Shown: positions 9,915 through 19,500 of the stretch, piece after piece
Layout of the letters: each line of letters opens with the position of its first letter
Position numbering within the stretch: the first letter of the stretch is position 1
Origin: Chromatium weissei
Lineage (GTDB): Bacteria; Pseudomonadota; Gammaproteobacteria; Chromatiales; Chromatiaceae
DNA: 64,000 nucleotides
NCBI RefSeq assembly: GCF_016583765.1
Contig: NZ_NRRR01000002.1
Coordinates: forward strand, 186,001-250,000
Direction of reading: 5' to 3'
The notes under the pieces: model-generated
What the model saw: the letters and a program-made list of their open reading frames with translations, nothing else
Told to the model about the DNA's origin: nothing
Database searches by the model: none
Made by a program: the position numbers and the translations under genes

Positions 9915-9950
9915 AACCGTTATCTTATAAAGGTAGCGGTTCTTTACTTT
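9915..9950 (+). terminator. Rho-independent terminator after the M48 protease gene
   Basis: Arms 9915-9924 and 9932-9941 form a ten-pair RNA stem (two G-U pairs) closed by a seven-base loop, followed by CTTTACTTTT. It lies 15 bases after the protease stop codon and before the decarboxylase. Confidence 0.7.
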
Positions 9951-9960
9951 TGATGAACGG

Positions 9961-11202
9961 ATGACAATGACTGCTATTCGCCACACCGCACCGCTCGCAT
10001 TTCAAATTCACGATAATCAATTGATGATCGGCGGTTTTTCTGCCGAGCGATTGGCAGCGCGAGTCGGACAAACGCCGTTTTATGCCTATGATCGTGATTT
10101 AATAACGGCGCGTATTGCGCAACTTCGTGCGGCGCTGCCGTCTGCAATTCAATTGCATTACGCCATTAAAGCCAATCCAATGCCCGCTGTGGTGCAACAT
10201 TTGGCGCAATTGATTGATGGTTTTGATGTTGCATCTGGTGGTGAATTAAAAACCGTGCTTGATACGCCAATGTCGCCGTTAAACATTAGTTTTGCGGGGC
10301 CTGCGAAAAATAAAACGGAATTAACCCAAGCAATTGCCGCAGGAATTGTCATCAATTTGGAATCGGAACGCGAATTGCGAATTGTGACGGAAATTGGTGC
10401 CGCATTGTGTATTCAACCGCGTGTGGCTGTGCGCGTGAATCCGAATTTTGAATTGAAATCGTCAGGAATGAAGATGAGCGGCGGGGCGAAACAATTCGGT
10501 ATTGATGCCGAGCGCGTGCCGTTCGTGTTGACCGAGATGAGAGCGTTGAACCTTGAATTCGTTGGTTTTCATATTTTCAGTGGTTCGCAAAATCTGCGCG
10601 CCGAGGCGATCAGTGAGGCGCAGGAGCAAACGTTGGCGCTGGCAGTGCGTTTGGCGCAGAACGCGCCAGCTCCGCTGCGTTCGCTCAATCTCGGCGGTGG
10701 CTTTGGAATTCCGTATTTTCCCGGCGAGCAGCCGCTTGATTTAACCGCAGTTGGCGAGCGATTGGCGGAATTGCTGCCAGCGGCGCAGCGCGAATTGCCC
10801 GACGCGGAATTTGTCATTGAATTGGGGCGGTTTCTCGTGGGTGAGGCGGGCGTTTATTTGTGTCGCGTGATTGAACGTAAGTGGTCACGTGGGCAACTGT
10901 TTTTGGTCACGGACGGCGGACTGCATCAGCATCTTGCGGCTTCCGGCAATTTCGGGCAGGTGATTCGCAAAAATTATCCGGTCGTGGTGGCCAATCGAAT
11001 TCATGCCGCGAATGAATCGGAACTCGCGTCGGTGGTTGGGCCGTTGTGTACGCCACTTGATTTGCTCGCTGATAAGATGCCGCTCGGTCACGCGCAGGAA
11101 GGTGATTTAATTGCAGTATTGCAATCAGGGGCTTATGGTTTGAGCGCCAGCCCGACCGCATTTCTGGGACATCCGACGGCGATTGAAGTGTTAGTGAATT
11201 AA
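9961..11202 (+). CDS. PLP-dependent decarboxylase, exosortase A system-associated
   Basis: 413-residue fold-type III decarboxylase related to diaminopimelate and ornithine decarboxylases. The PLP-binding Lys70 is in HYAIKANPMP. The phosphate-binding GGGFGIPYFPGE and the C-terminal VGPLCTPLDLLADK with active-site Cys are present. Sequence along the whole length, including RVGQTPFYAYDRDLITARI, matches the group found with exosortase A (TIGR03099 type, from memory). The substrate is unknown; it is usually found with the AMP ligase that also occurs here. Start ATG at 9961. Confidence 0.9.
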   Translation: MTMTAIRHTAPLAFQIHDNQLMIGGFSAERLAARVGQTPFYAYDRDLITARIAQLRAALPSAIQLHYAIKANPMPAVVQHLAQLIDGFDVASGGELKTVLDTPMSPLNISFAGPAKNKTELTQAIAAGIVINLESERELRIVTEIGAALCIQPRVAVRVNPNFELKSSGMKMSGGAKQFGIDAERVPFVLTEMRALNLEFVGFHIFSGSQNLRAEAISEAQEQTLALAVRLAQNAPAPLRSLNLGGGFGIPYFPGEQPLDLTAVGERLAELLPAAQRELPDAEFVIELGRFLVGEAGVYLCRVIERKWSRGQLFLVTDGGLHQHLAASGNFGQVIRKNYPVVVANRIHAANESELASVVGPLCTPLDLLADKMPLGHAQEGDLIAVLQSGAYGLSASPTAFLGHPTAIEVLVN

Positions 11203-11332
11203 AAAGTTGTCAGTTGTCAGTTGTGTTTTTAACTGTGTGATAGTTTGGATAAACTCAAATTGCTGGCGCGTTATTCACACCAATAACGCTTTCTCCGCAT
11301 TTCGACGACTACGTTCACAAGGGAATTTGTCC

Positions 11333-12220
11333 ATGACTGCTTCAAATCCGTATTCCTTACCCGCCGCCATTCACGCCACGCGTCACGATTTCAATTCTGC
11401 CACTGCCGGACGCATTCATTATTACGCGGATACCAGCGCCAGCGGTCGTCCGTTGTTATTAATTCACAGCATCAATGCCGCGCCGAGCGCCATTGAAATG
11501 AAACCGCTGTTTGAACATTACCGCGCCCAGCGTCCGGTTTACGCACTTGATTTACCCGGTTTTGGGCATTCCGACCGCAGCAAACGCCGTTATTCACCGG
11601 AATTGTTCGCCGGCGTGATCGCAGAATTTCTGGAACGCGTTATCAAGGTTTCAGCGGATGTCGCCGCGTTTTCGCTCGGTTGTGAATTTGCTGCTCGTGC
11701 TGCGCTGCAACAGCCGACATTGGTGACCAGTTTGACGCTGTTATCGCCGACGGGCTTTAACTTACGCGGCTTGCCGACCGGCAAGGCAGCCGAGCGGGCA
11801 TATCAATTTCTCAGCGTTCCGGTGCTGAATGATGGGTTATTCAGCCTGTTGACGACGCGCACCAGCATCAAATTTTTTTACAATCAAGCATTTGTGAATG
11901 GCATTCCGCCGGAATTGATTGACTACGCTCATGCGACCACGCATCAGCCGGGCGCGAAATATGCACCGTTGTATTTCCTGTCTGGTCAATTATTTACGCC
12001 GCAGGCTGGCGAAACGCTGTATGGCAAATTGACCGTACCGGTGCTGGTGCTTTATGACCGCGATCCAAATATCGACTTTCATGAATTGCCCGACTTTTTA
12101 GGACGTCATTCCAACTGGTTGGCGCAGCGCATCGTACCCACTCGCGGAATGCCGCAATGGGAACGCCCAGCGGAAACTGCGGCCGCAATGACGCATTTTT
12201 GGGCAACCCGCGTCGCTTAA
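11333..12220 (+). CDS. alpha/beta-fold hydrolase-like protein with altered catalytic His
   Basis: 295 residues. The core reads LLLIHSINAAPSAIEMKPL, LDLPGFGHSD and the elbow AFSLGCEF with a candidate nucleophile Ser; the acid is probably in LYDRDPNID. The C-terminal segment TRGMPQWERP aligns with the usual catalytic-His region, but Met stands where His is expected, so normal hydrolase chemistry is doubtful. Start ATG at 11333 is preceded by AAGGGAA; the frame is open upstream to 11207 without a credible ribosome site. It lies directly before menF-menD, where menH often occurs, but it lacks clear MenH features. Confidence 0.75.
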   Translation: MTASNPYSLPAAIHATRHDFNSATAGRIHYYADTSASGRPLLLIHSINAAPSAIEMKPLFEHYRAQRPVYALDLPGFGHSDRSKRRYSPELFAGVIAEFLERVIKVSADVAAFSLGCEFAARAALQQPTLVTSLTLLSPTGFNLRGLPTGKAAERAYQFLSVPVLNDGLFSLLTTRTSIKFFYNQAFVNGIPPELIDYAHATTHQPGAKYAPLYFLSGQLFTPQAGETLYGKLTVPVLVLYDRDPNIDFHELPDFLGRHSNWLAQRIVPTRGMPQWERPAETAAAMTHFWATRVA

Positions 12221-12302
12221 TGCGACCGATTCTTTTCGGCATGGCGTGTGCTGTGCAACCGTCATGCGTCAGTTTCTCCTTGATTGTTCGACTCATTTAT
12301 CC

Positions 12303-13715
12303 ATGCTTGCACCGCTCAAAGTTTTAGAGCAATTGCGGGCGCGGCTACACGAGACCATCAGCCTGTTACCGCTTGATCAAGCGGATGGTTTCGTGTCGCT
12401 GATCCTCGCCTTGCCTCACGCATTAACCATCGCGCCGGAATTACCCGGACCGCAGTTTCATTTTGCGCACAATCATCGTGATGAATTACGTGCCGGATAC
12501 GGCATCGCCGGTGAATGGCTGGCGGAAGGCGCGGCGCGCTTGTCGACGCTGGGTGCGACGGTCAAAGCCGCCACCGCCAATTGGCAGCAGTTTGATCCAG
12601 ACGAAACCGGCTTTACCGGATTTGGAATGCTCGGTTTTGCTGCTGCGCCATCGGATAAATCCCCCCAACCCCCCTTTGCTAAAGGGGGGATTTCTTTCGA
12701 CACGCTTCCCAACGCACTGTTTTGGTTACCGGAATTGGCGTTATGCAGTCAAGCCGGACAAGCCGCGTTAATTCTCACGACGGAACTGCCAGTCAAAAGC
12801 GATGCGCTACTTTCGCGTTGGCTGGCGCGATTGGATGCAATCGTGCCGTTGTTGGCGCAACCCGCACTTGATCCGCTCACGTCCGCACATTTGGAACGCG
12901 GTGCGAGTGAACCGAATTTTGCGGTGTGGCGCGAGTTGGTGAACACCGCATTGCACGACATTGCGCTGGCACGACTGGAAAAAGTGGTGATCGGACGGCG
13001 GCTGCGCTTGGAAGGGCATCGCCGTTTTGATTTGACGCGCCTCAGCGCCGCGCTGCGTTATCTGTTTCCGTCGTGTCAGGTCATCAACATTCGGCGCGAA
13101 GCATCGAGTTTTGTGGCTGCCACGCCGGAGCGATTGTTTACGCAACATCGAGATCGAATTGAAGCCGATGCCCTCGCCGGCACGATGCGGCGCGCTGAGA
13201 ATGCCGAACGCGATGCCGCGATCACCTTGGCGCTGTTGCGCTGTGAAAAAAATCTGCGAGAACATCAGGTTGTCGTGGATGCCGTGACCGCTGCTTTACG
13301 CCAATGCTGTCGTCAGCTCGATGCGCCGGACGGCCCGCGCATTCTGCAACTCAATAATGCGCAACATCTGTGGAGTATTTTGCGCGGGCAGTTAGAACCT
13401 GAAGTGAACGTGTTTCGACTTGCAGAATTGCTTCATCCGACACCGGCAACCAACGGACAACCGCGTCAAGCTGCTCGCGCTTGGTTACAGCAGACCGAAC
13501 CGCTGGAACGCGGTTGGTACACCGGCGCAGCGGGAATTGTCGCGCCGAATTTGACTGGAGAACTGTGGGTATTGCTGCGTTGTGCGCAAGTGAATGATCG
13601 TGTTGCTGATTTGTACGCTGGTGCGGGCATCGTCGCCGGTTCTGATGCGCTGAGTGAATGGCAAGAAACCGAGCACAAACTCGCTGCCATGTTAACCGCG
13701 CTGCAATTTGCTTAA
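12303..13715 (+). CDS. menF: Isochorismate synthase MenF
   Basis: Converts chorismate to isochorismate, the first committed step of menaquinone synthesis. About 470 residues. The C-terminal chorismate-binding domain contains LARLEKVVIGRR with the catalytic Lys, ATPERLFTQH, DALAGTMRRAENAERD, HPTPATNGQP and WYTGAAGIV. The N-terminal third carries a stop-free insertion, DKSPQPPFAKGGISF, encoded by a palindromic repeat (12657-12693). Start choice is uncertain: GTG 12246, ATG 12264 and ATG 12303 are in frame and none has a strong ribosome site; 12303 best fits family length. menD follows. Confidence 0.9.
   Translation: MLAPLKVLEQLRARLHETISLLPLDQADGFVSLILALPHALTIAPELPGPQFHFAHNHRDELRAGYGIAGEWLAEGAARLSTLGATVKAATANWQQFDPDETGFTGFGMLGFAAAPSDKSPQPPFAKGGISFDTLPNALFWLPELALCSQAGQAALILTTELPVKSDALLSRWLARLDAIVPLLAQPALDPLTSAHLERGASEPNFAVWRELVNTALHDIALARLEKVVIGRRLRLEGHRRFDLTRLSAALRYLFPSCQVINIRREASSFVAATPERLFTQHRDRIEADALAGTMRRAENAERDAAITLALLRCEKNLREHQVVVDAVTAALRQCCRQLDAPDGPRILQLNNAQHLWSILRGQLEPEVNVFRLAELLHPTPATNGQPRQAARAWLQQTEPLERGWYTGAAGIVAPNLTGELWVLLRCAQVNDRVADLYAGAGIVAGSDALSEWQETEHKLAAMLTALQFA
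12657..12693 (+). repeat. C-rich palindromic repeat, copy 1 (inside menF, translated)
   Basis: A 37-base element running AAATCCCCCC ... GGGGGGATTT. Two C-runs (12661-12666 and 12669-12674) compete for one G-run (12684-12689). The inner stem 12669-12677 with 12681-12689 is nine perfect pairs with a three-base loop; the outer pairing 12657-12666 with 12684-12693 is ten perfect pairs. It is read in frame within menF. A second copy lies at 19924-19962. Confidence 0.85.
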
Positions 13716-13741
13716 ACAACCGTTATTGATAGGTAAAACAA

Positions 13742-15529
13742 ATGGATGAGCACTGCGATCAAGGTTGCCAGAATCTGCGCTGGGCGCTGGCATTGCTAGA
13801 CGGATTGGTCGCTGGCGGAATGCGTCATCTCGTGTTTTCGCCCGGATCGCGTTCGACACCGATGCTGCTGGCAGCGCAACGTCAACCCAATGTGACCTTG
13901 ACTCCGATTTTGGACGAGCGCAGCGCGGCATTTTTCGCGCTCGGGCTGGCGCGAGCAGCCGGACATCCGGTCGGTCTGTTGTGCACTTCGGGCAGCGCAC
14001 TGGCGCATTGGTTTCCCGCCGTGATCGAAGCGTATGAATCTGAAATTCCATTGATTTTATTATCTGCTGACCGTCCACCAGAACTGCGCGGCTGGGGCGC
14101 AAATCAGACCATCGATCAAACGCGGCTGTTCGGCGGATTTGTGCGCGAATTTCACGATCCAGGTTCTGCCGACAGCAGTGCGGCCGCGCTCAAAATGATG
14201 CGCACACTCGGCGCACGCGTCGCCGCCGTCAGTCTCGGCAATTGGCCTGGGCCGGTGCACATCAATCTGCCCTTTCGTGAACCATTGGTTCCGACCGCCG
14301 ACTGCACCGCAGAATCCAATCCACCACTGTCGCTAAATCGCAACGTTGGACATAAAACAACAGTGGCGAACAGCGAACAGAATTGGGGCGAAGATGTCGA
14401 CGCGTGGACACGAGATTTAACCGCAATGATGTCGGGACGCGGGCTCATTTGCTGTGGACCCGGAACCTTTTCGCCGGTCGGCATCTCGCTAGCTCCCTTG
14501 AGTTTTGCCGAATCGCTGTGGAAATGCGCCGAGCAACTCGGCGTTCCCGTGCTCTGCGATCCGTTGTCTGGACTCCGTTTTGGCACGAATTCCACGCATC
14601 GCATCACCCGTTACGACAGCTTTTTACGTCAATCCACAACGGCAACGGCACTCAAACCCGATTGGGTGTTGCGCATTGGACGCGCCCCCGTCTCAAAAAT
14701 ACTACTGAATTGGCTGGCGGACATTCCCACGATTTTGGTTGATCCCGGTCAGGGCTGGAGCGATCCCAACAAAGATGTGCGGGTGCGCGTCAACGCCGAT
14801 GCCAGCAGTTTTTGTAATTGGTTAGCCACGCTCGCGCAGGAAACCGTTGATAAACAACGTCATGCAGATTGGTCAGCGCAATGGGCAGCAATTGAACAAC
14901 GCAGCGCACAATTAACTGCAGATTATTTGGCGCAAGCACCCTGGTGCGAAGCGCATTTAATAACCGCATTGCTGGCGCATTTACCTGCAAATGATGGTTT
15001 ATTTTGCGCCAATTCAATGCCTATTCGTCAATTAGACACCTGGTCTGGCGGACGTACCAATACACTCGGCATATTTGGTAATCGCGGTGCCAGCGGTATT
15101 GACGGACAAACATCAACATTAGCGGGATTAAATGCCAGCGGCATTCCAATTACAGGTTTACTCGGTGATTTATCGTTTTTTCACGATCTCAGCGGACTAT
15201 TATTATTACGCCAATTGCAACGCCCGTGCATCGTCTTAAATAATGGTGGCGGACGCATTTTTGATTATCTGCCACAGCGCGGTTTACCAGATTTTGAACG
15301 CCTGTGGCACACACCAATTGATTTGAATTGCGATCTGTTATTACGTCCATTTGGCATTAAACATTGCGCCGTTACCAATGGCGATGAATTCCAAACCGCA
15401 CTAACCGAATGCTTAAAACCAAATGAATCGCAAAACAGCGGCATCATTGAAGTGCGCATTGATGCAGAATGCAGTCGTCGCATTCATTACGACTTTTGGC
15501 AGCACATTCAGGAGAGTCAGTTAATTTAA
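13742..15529 (+). CDS. menD: SEPHCHC synthase MenD
   Basis: Thiamine diphosphate-dependent enzyme joining isochorismate and 2-oxoglutarate in menaquinone synthesis. 595 residues with the MenD N-terminus HLVFSPGSRSTPM (about residues 29-41), the activating Glu region LDERSAAFFALG, SADRPPELRGWGANQTIDQ, and the C-terminal cofactor domain GNRGASGIDGQTST and NNGGGRIFDYLPQ. Start ATG 13742 follows menF by 26 bases with TAGGTAAA upstream, consistent with a menF-menD operon. The remaining menaquinone genes are not in the window. Confidence 0.96.
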   Translation: MDEHCDQGCQNLRWALALLDGLVAGGMRHLVFSPGSRSTPMLLAAQRQPNVTLTPILDERSAAFFALGLARAAGHPVGLLCTSGSALAHWFPAVIEAYESEIPLILLSADRPPELRGWGANQTIDQTRLFGGFVREFHDPGSADSSAAALKMMRTLGARVAAVSLGNWPGPVHINLPFREPLVPTADCTAESNPPLSLNRNVGHKTTVANSEQNWGEDVDAWTRDLTAMMSGRGLICCGPGTFSPVGISLAPLSFAESLWKCAEQLGVPVLCDPLSGLRFGTNSTHRITRYDSFLRQSTTATALKPDWVLRIGRAPVSKILLNWLADIPTILVDPGQGWSDPNKDVRVRVNADASSFCNWLATLAQETVDKQRHADWSAQWAAIEQRSAQLTADYLAQAPWCEAHLITALLAHLPANDGLFCANSMPIRQLDTWSGGRTNTLGIFGNRGASGIDGQTSTLAGLNASGIPITGLLGDLSFFHDLSGLLLLRQLQRPCIVLNNGGGRIFDYLPQRGLPDFERLWHTPIDLNCDLLLRPFGIKHCAVTNGDEFQTALTECLKPNESQNSGIIEVRIDAECSRRIHYDFWQHIQESQLI

Positions 15530-15570
15530 CTGACACATTGACATTGACCATTTTAATTAAAACATCGCGC

Positions 15571-16569
15571 ATGATTACGCTACCATCTCAAGAATCGAAT
15601 TCTTCACCCAATTTCGCCACGCAATTCGCTGCATTACGCCAGCATGTCAATCACAGCATTCTCGGTCAAACAACCTTGATTGATCGTCTGTTAATTGCCC
15701 TACTTGCTGACGGTCATTTATTGGTTGAAGGCGCACCCGGACTGGCAAAAACCACCGCAATTAAAGTATTAGCCAGCGGATTAGAAGGTGATTTCCATCG
15801 CATTCAATTCACTCCAGATTTATTGCCTTCCGATTTAACTGGAACTGAGATTTATCGTCCACATGACGGCAGTTTTCGCTTTGATCGCGGGCCGATTTTT
15901 CACAATTTATTGCTCGCCGATGAAGTCAATCGTGCACCTGCAAAGGTGCAAGCGGCGCTATTGGAAGCAATGGGCGAACGGCAAGTCACGGTTGGACGCG
16001 AAACCTATTCATTACCGCCATTATTTATGGTGATGGCAACGCAAAATCCAATTGAACACGAAGGCACTTATCCATTACCAGAAGCGCAATTGGATCGCTT
16101 TTTAATGCACGTTCGCGTTGATTATCCTGATATTGAAACGGAGCGCGCAATACTCACACTCAATCGCAATCAAGCGCGTGGTGAATCAACAAATACAATT
16201 GGCACGTTACTCAGCCAAGCTGATGTTTTTGCTGCACGAAAAGCGGTTCTCAATCTTTATATGGCTCCCGAAATTGAAACCTATTTGGTGCATTTAATTA
16301 TGGCGACACGTCGCCCGGTTGATTACGCTTTAGATTTGGATGGTTGGCTACGTTTTGGTGCAAGTCCACGCGCAACAATTGCGCTTGATCGCTGCGCACG
16401 CGCATTAGCATGGCTTAATGGTCGTGATTACGTTTCACCTGAAGATGTACAGGCAGTTGCGCCAGATATTTTACGCCATCGCGTATTGCTTTCTTATGAA
16501 TCAGAAGCAGAAGGCCGCAGTGCTGATGATTTCATTGCGGCGCTATTGCGAAGAGTACCAGCGCCCTAA
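15571..16569 (+). CDS. MoxR-family AAA+ ATPase
   Basis: 332-residue AAA+ ATPase of the MoxR group, chaperone-like factors usually paired with DUF58/VWA-domain proteins. Walker A is EGAPGLAKTTAIK, Walker B is LLADEVNRAP, sensor 1 is ATQNPIEHEGTYPLPEAQ and the arginine finger region is LDRFLMHV. Start ATG 15571 is chosen over the in-frame upstream frame at 15469, which runs into menD. The usual partner genes are absent: the next gene is a convergent restriction-modification gene 15 bases away, so it looks like the remnant of a longer operon. Confidence 0.92.
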   Translation: MITLPSQESNSSPNFATQFAALRQHVNHSILGQTTLIDRLLIALLADGHLLVEGAPGLAKTTAIKVLASGLEGDFHRIQFTPDLLPSDLTGTEIYRPHDGSFRFDRGPIFHNLLLADEVNRAPAKVQAALLEAMGERQVTVGRETYSLPPLFMVMATQNPIEHEGTYPLPEAQLDRFLMHVRVDYPDIETERAILTLNRNQARGESTNTIGTLLSQADVFAARKAVLNLYMAPEIETYLVHLIMATRRPVDYALDLDGWLRFGASPRATIALDRCARALAWLNGRDYVSPEDVQAVAPDILRHRVLLSYESEAEGRSADDFIAALLRRVPAP

Positions 16570-16584
16570 GTTTAAGAATAGAAG

Positions 16585-19500
16585 TTATTCGCTTCTTTTC
16601 AATTGAATGGTGCGCATGATTCGATACGTTTCGCTCAAAACTTTGAGAATTGCTTGATAATGTTTGATGTCGGCGAAATTCAATTCGCGTCCTTTGCGAT
16701 CTTTCAACCATTTTTGCGCTGGTTGATAACCGCCAATATAAAATGTCCACGCGATTTCTGGCACATGATTAAAACACTGCGTATTATTGATCCATATTTT
16801 TTCGGCTTCAAAACGCGGTTTATCAATAATTGCTTGCCCAGCGCCACTGAATGGATAAGGCGTTTCACCAATTGCAGCAGGTTCCATTAAATGTAAACGG
16901 CGCAATTGCGCACCTTGATCAGCAATTGTCCAAAACTCAATTGGATTATTCGGCCAAGGAATACGCGGAAAATCAATTCTCAAAAACTCGGCATAGATTT
17001 TCCGATATGCCGGACAATGCAACATTCCATAAATGTAATCAAACACGTTTAATTCATTCGGAATTCCGCGCTCAGTATGCGTCGCTTGCTGCTGCAATGT
17101 TTGATACAACTCAGAATTAAAATTGATGCGGCGCGTTTGCGCAAGCAATTGATTTTCAGAATGGAGATAAAGCGGAGCTGCCTGCGCAATTCCTTTATTG
17201 GTGAAAACACCCCGCGCATCAAAAATTGCATCAGTGAGCATCAAGTTAATTGGCGGACTTTCGCCGCTAATTGTCTGTCGTGAATAAATTAAACCGACAT
17301 TCTTTTTCGCAGGTACATCGTGGCACGTTTGCTTATTCAATTGATCATCGGAATAAAGATAAAGCGGAAATGCTGAACCAATTTCTGATGTTTTATTTGA
17401 AGTTAAACTGGATTCAGAAATTATCGAATGCGCAAAAACATGATGGAAACCGTTCGGAGTCTTTTGTTGCGCACTGATCATCATGGAAATGTTATTTTTA
17501 TCTAACAAATGCTGCATCACGGTGTTACGCGGATAACAAATCAAACCGCGTGATTTACCGGTGTAATAAATCCAGCGTATATCAAATGGGCGATACGCAA
17601 TTGGAACAATATATTCAATACCGTAATGCGCTTTAACATCTTCTTGCGCCCATTGCACTTTCCAATCCCGCACATCTTTTCCCAAATTGTATTTTATTCG
17701 CGCTTGTTCTGGCGTTAATGCCGCAAAATCCTGTATTCGTTCCCATAATGTCATCTTATCTATATCAATCGTTAATGCGTCGCGGGCAGTGACAATGCCC
17801 ACCGAATTAACTGGCATCAATTCCTGAATAGAAAAACCTGCTCGATACGCTGCACTCTGTTCATTATCACGGCGCACAAATGGATATTGCGGCGCGGTAT
17901 GCGTTAATAATTGCCACGCATTTCCATTCAATTCTTTGTCGCGCAATGCTGCGTATTTTTCTGCTCGACTGCCCCATAAATCTGCATGAAAGACATCCGC
18001 CAGCGGTTTAATTGCAGCATCCATTTTCTTTTTCACTGCGATAATAATTGCCACACCCTGTTGAATGTCGAACACGTTTTTATCTGGTTGACCATTCGGC
18101 GTGACCTCTTTCTTTTTTGCGTTGCCATGTAAATCCAATACATAAATCTTATTAAACGTGGTGAGTAAATGCCAACGCATTCCGCGAAACGTGGGATTAT
18201 CTAAATAACCGTGATTGGTAATAAAGCCCAGCACACCTTCGCCGTTTTTGTGAATCATATGCTCGGCAAGTCGAATGAACTTTACATAATCATCGTTAAT
18301 CCATTTTGGATTGCGCTCGGCAAGTTTTTTGATTCCTTCTGGCTCTTTTTTATACACCTCCATTAAATTGGTAATCCATTCACCTTTATTCGCGCTCTCA
18401 CCGGAATACGGCGGATTTCCCAGAATACACATAATTGGCAAATTGCGTTTTACTGCATTGGCTGATTTGGCTTCATTCGATAACCATTGCGCAAACGGTA
18501 AGTTTTGAGTGCTCAAACTGCCTTCTTCCAACGCATTGGTTAAATACACCGATAAACGCGGCGAAGCACCGGTTGGCGTATAACCCAATTCAGTCAAACT
18601 CATATCGAGTTTCAAATGACACATTGCATAGGAAGCCATCAATAACTCAAAACCATGCAGACGCGGAATTAAATCAGTTTCCAAATAACGTGACCACCAA
18701 TCCGGTGCGACGTTTTTAATACGCGGTGCAATCTGTTTAATGACTGCGGCTAAAAAGGTTCCAGTGCCTACTGCTGGATCAAGAATTTGCACGCGATGCA
18801 CTTCTTTATTCTGTGCGTCATTATTCCAATCAATTGTAACTTTTGACGTATCGGCTAAACCGTCAGATAAATTGAATTCCGTTTTTAAGATGTCATCCAT
18901 TGCACGGACAATAAAATCAACCACCGCTTCCGGCGTATACCACACGCCGCGCGCTTTTCGTTTAGCGGGATTGTAAGCCGTTAAAAACGTTTCATAAAAA
19001 TGCAAAAATGGATCGGTTTGTCCAGTTAACTTGCCAAATCCTGCGAGCACTTGCGCAATATCCGTAACTCGAAATACCAGCACTAAATCATCAATAATCC
19101 ATGCAATACGTTCATCTAAATCCATGCCAGCGATATATGCAAATAAAGCGCGTAAAAATGGATTGGATTTCGGTAATAGATTAAGCGCATTTTGACGATT
19201 AAATTGCTGTGGATCGGTCGTGTGTAACCGCGCCGCAAATAAGCCATAAGCTAAGGTTTCTGCATACACATCAGCAAATTCATCACGCGTCATTCCGCTG
19301 ATTAAATTTTCTTGAAAAGCGTGCAATTGCTCGGTTAATTCAGTGCACGGGTTTTTGTCGGCATAAAGCGTATTCCGCAAAATATCTTTAATCAGTACGG
19401 CTTTACCCGCCATGCGCTCGGCTAATACTTGCGGTGTGGTGATGCTCATTGGATGCTGTTGAATAAAATCGCGCAGCAAATTTTCTAACGTGGCGAATTG

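Noticed and set aside
11333-12220. Calling the alpha/beta hydrolase before menF MenH
   Set aside because: Position fits, but the catalytic His is not where expected and the length and motifs do not match MenH closely.
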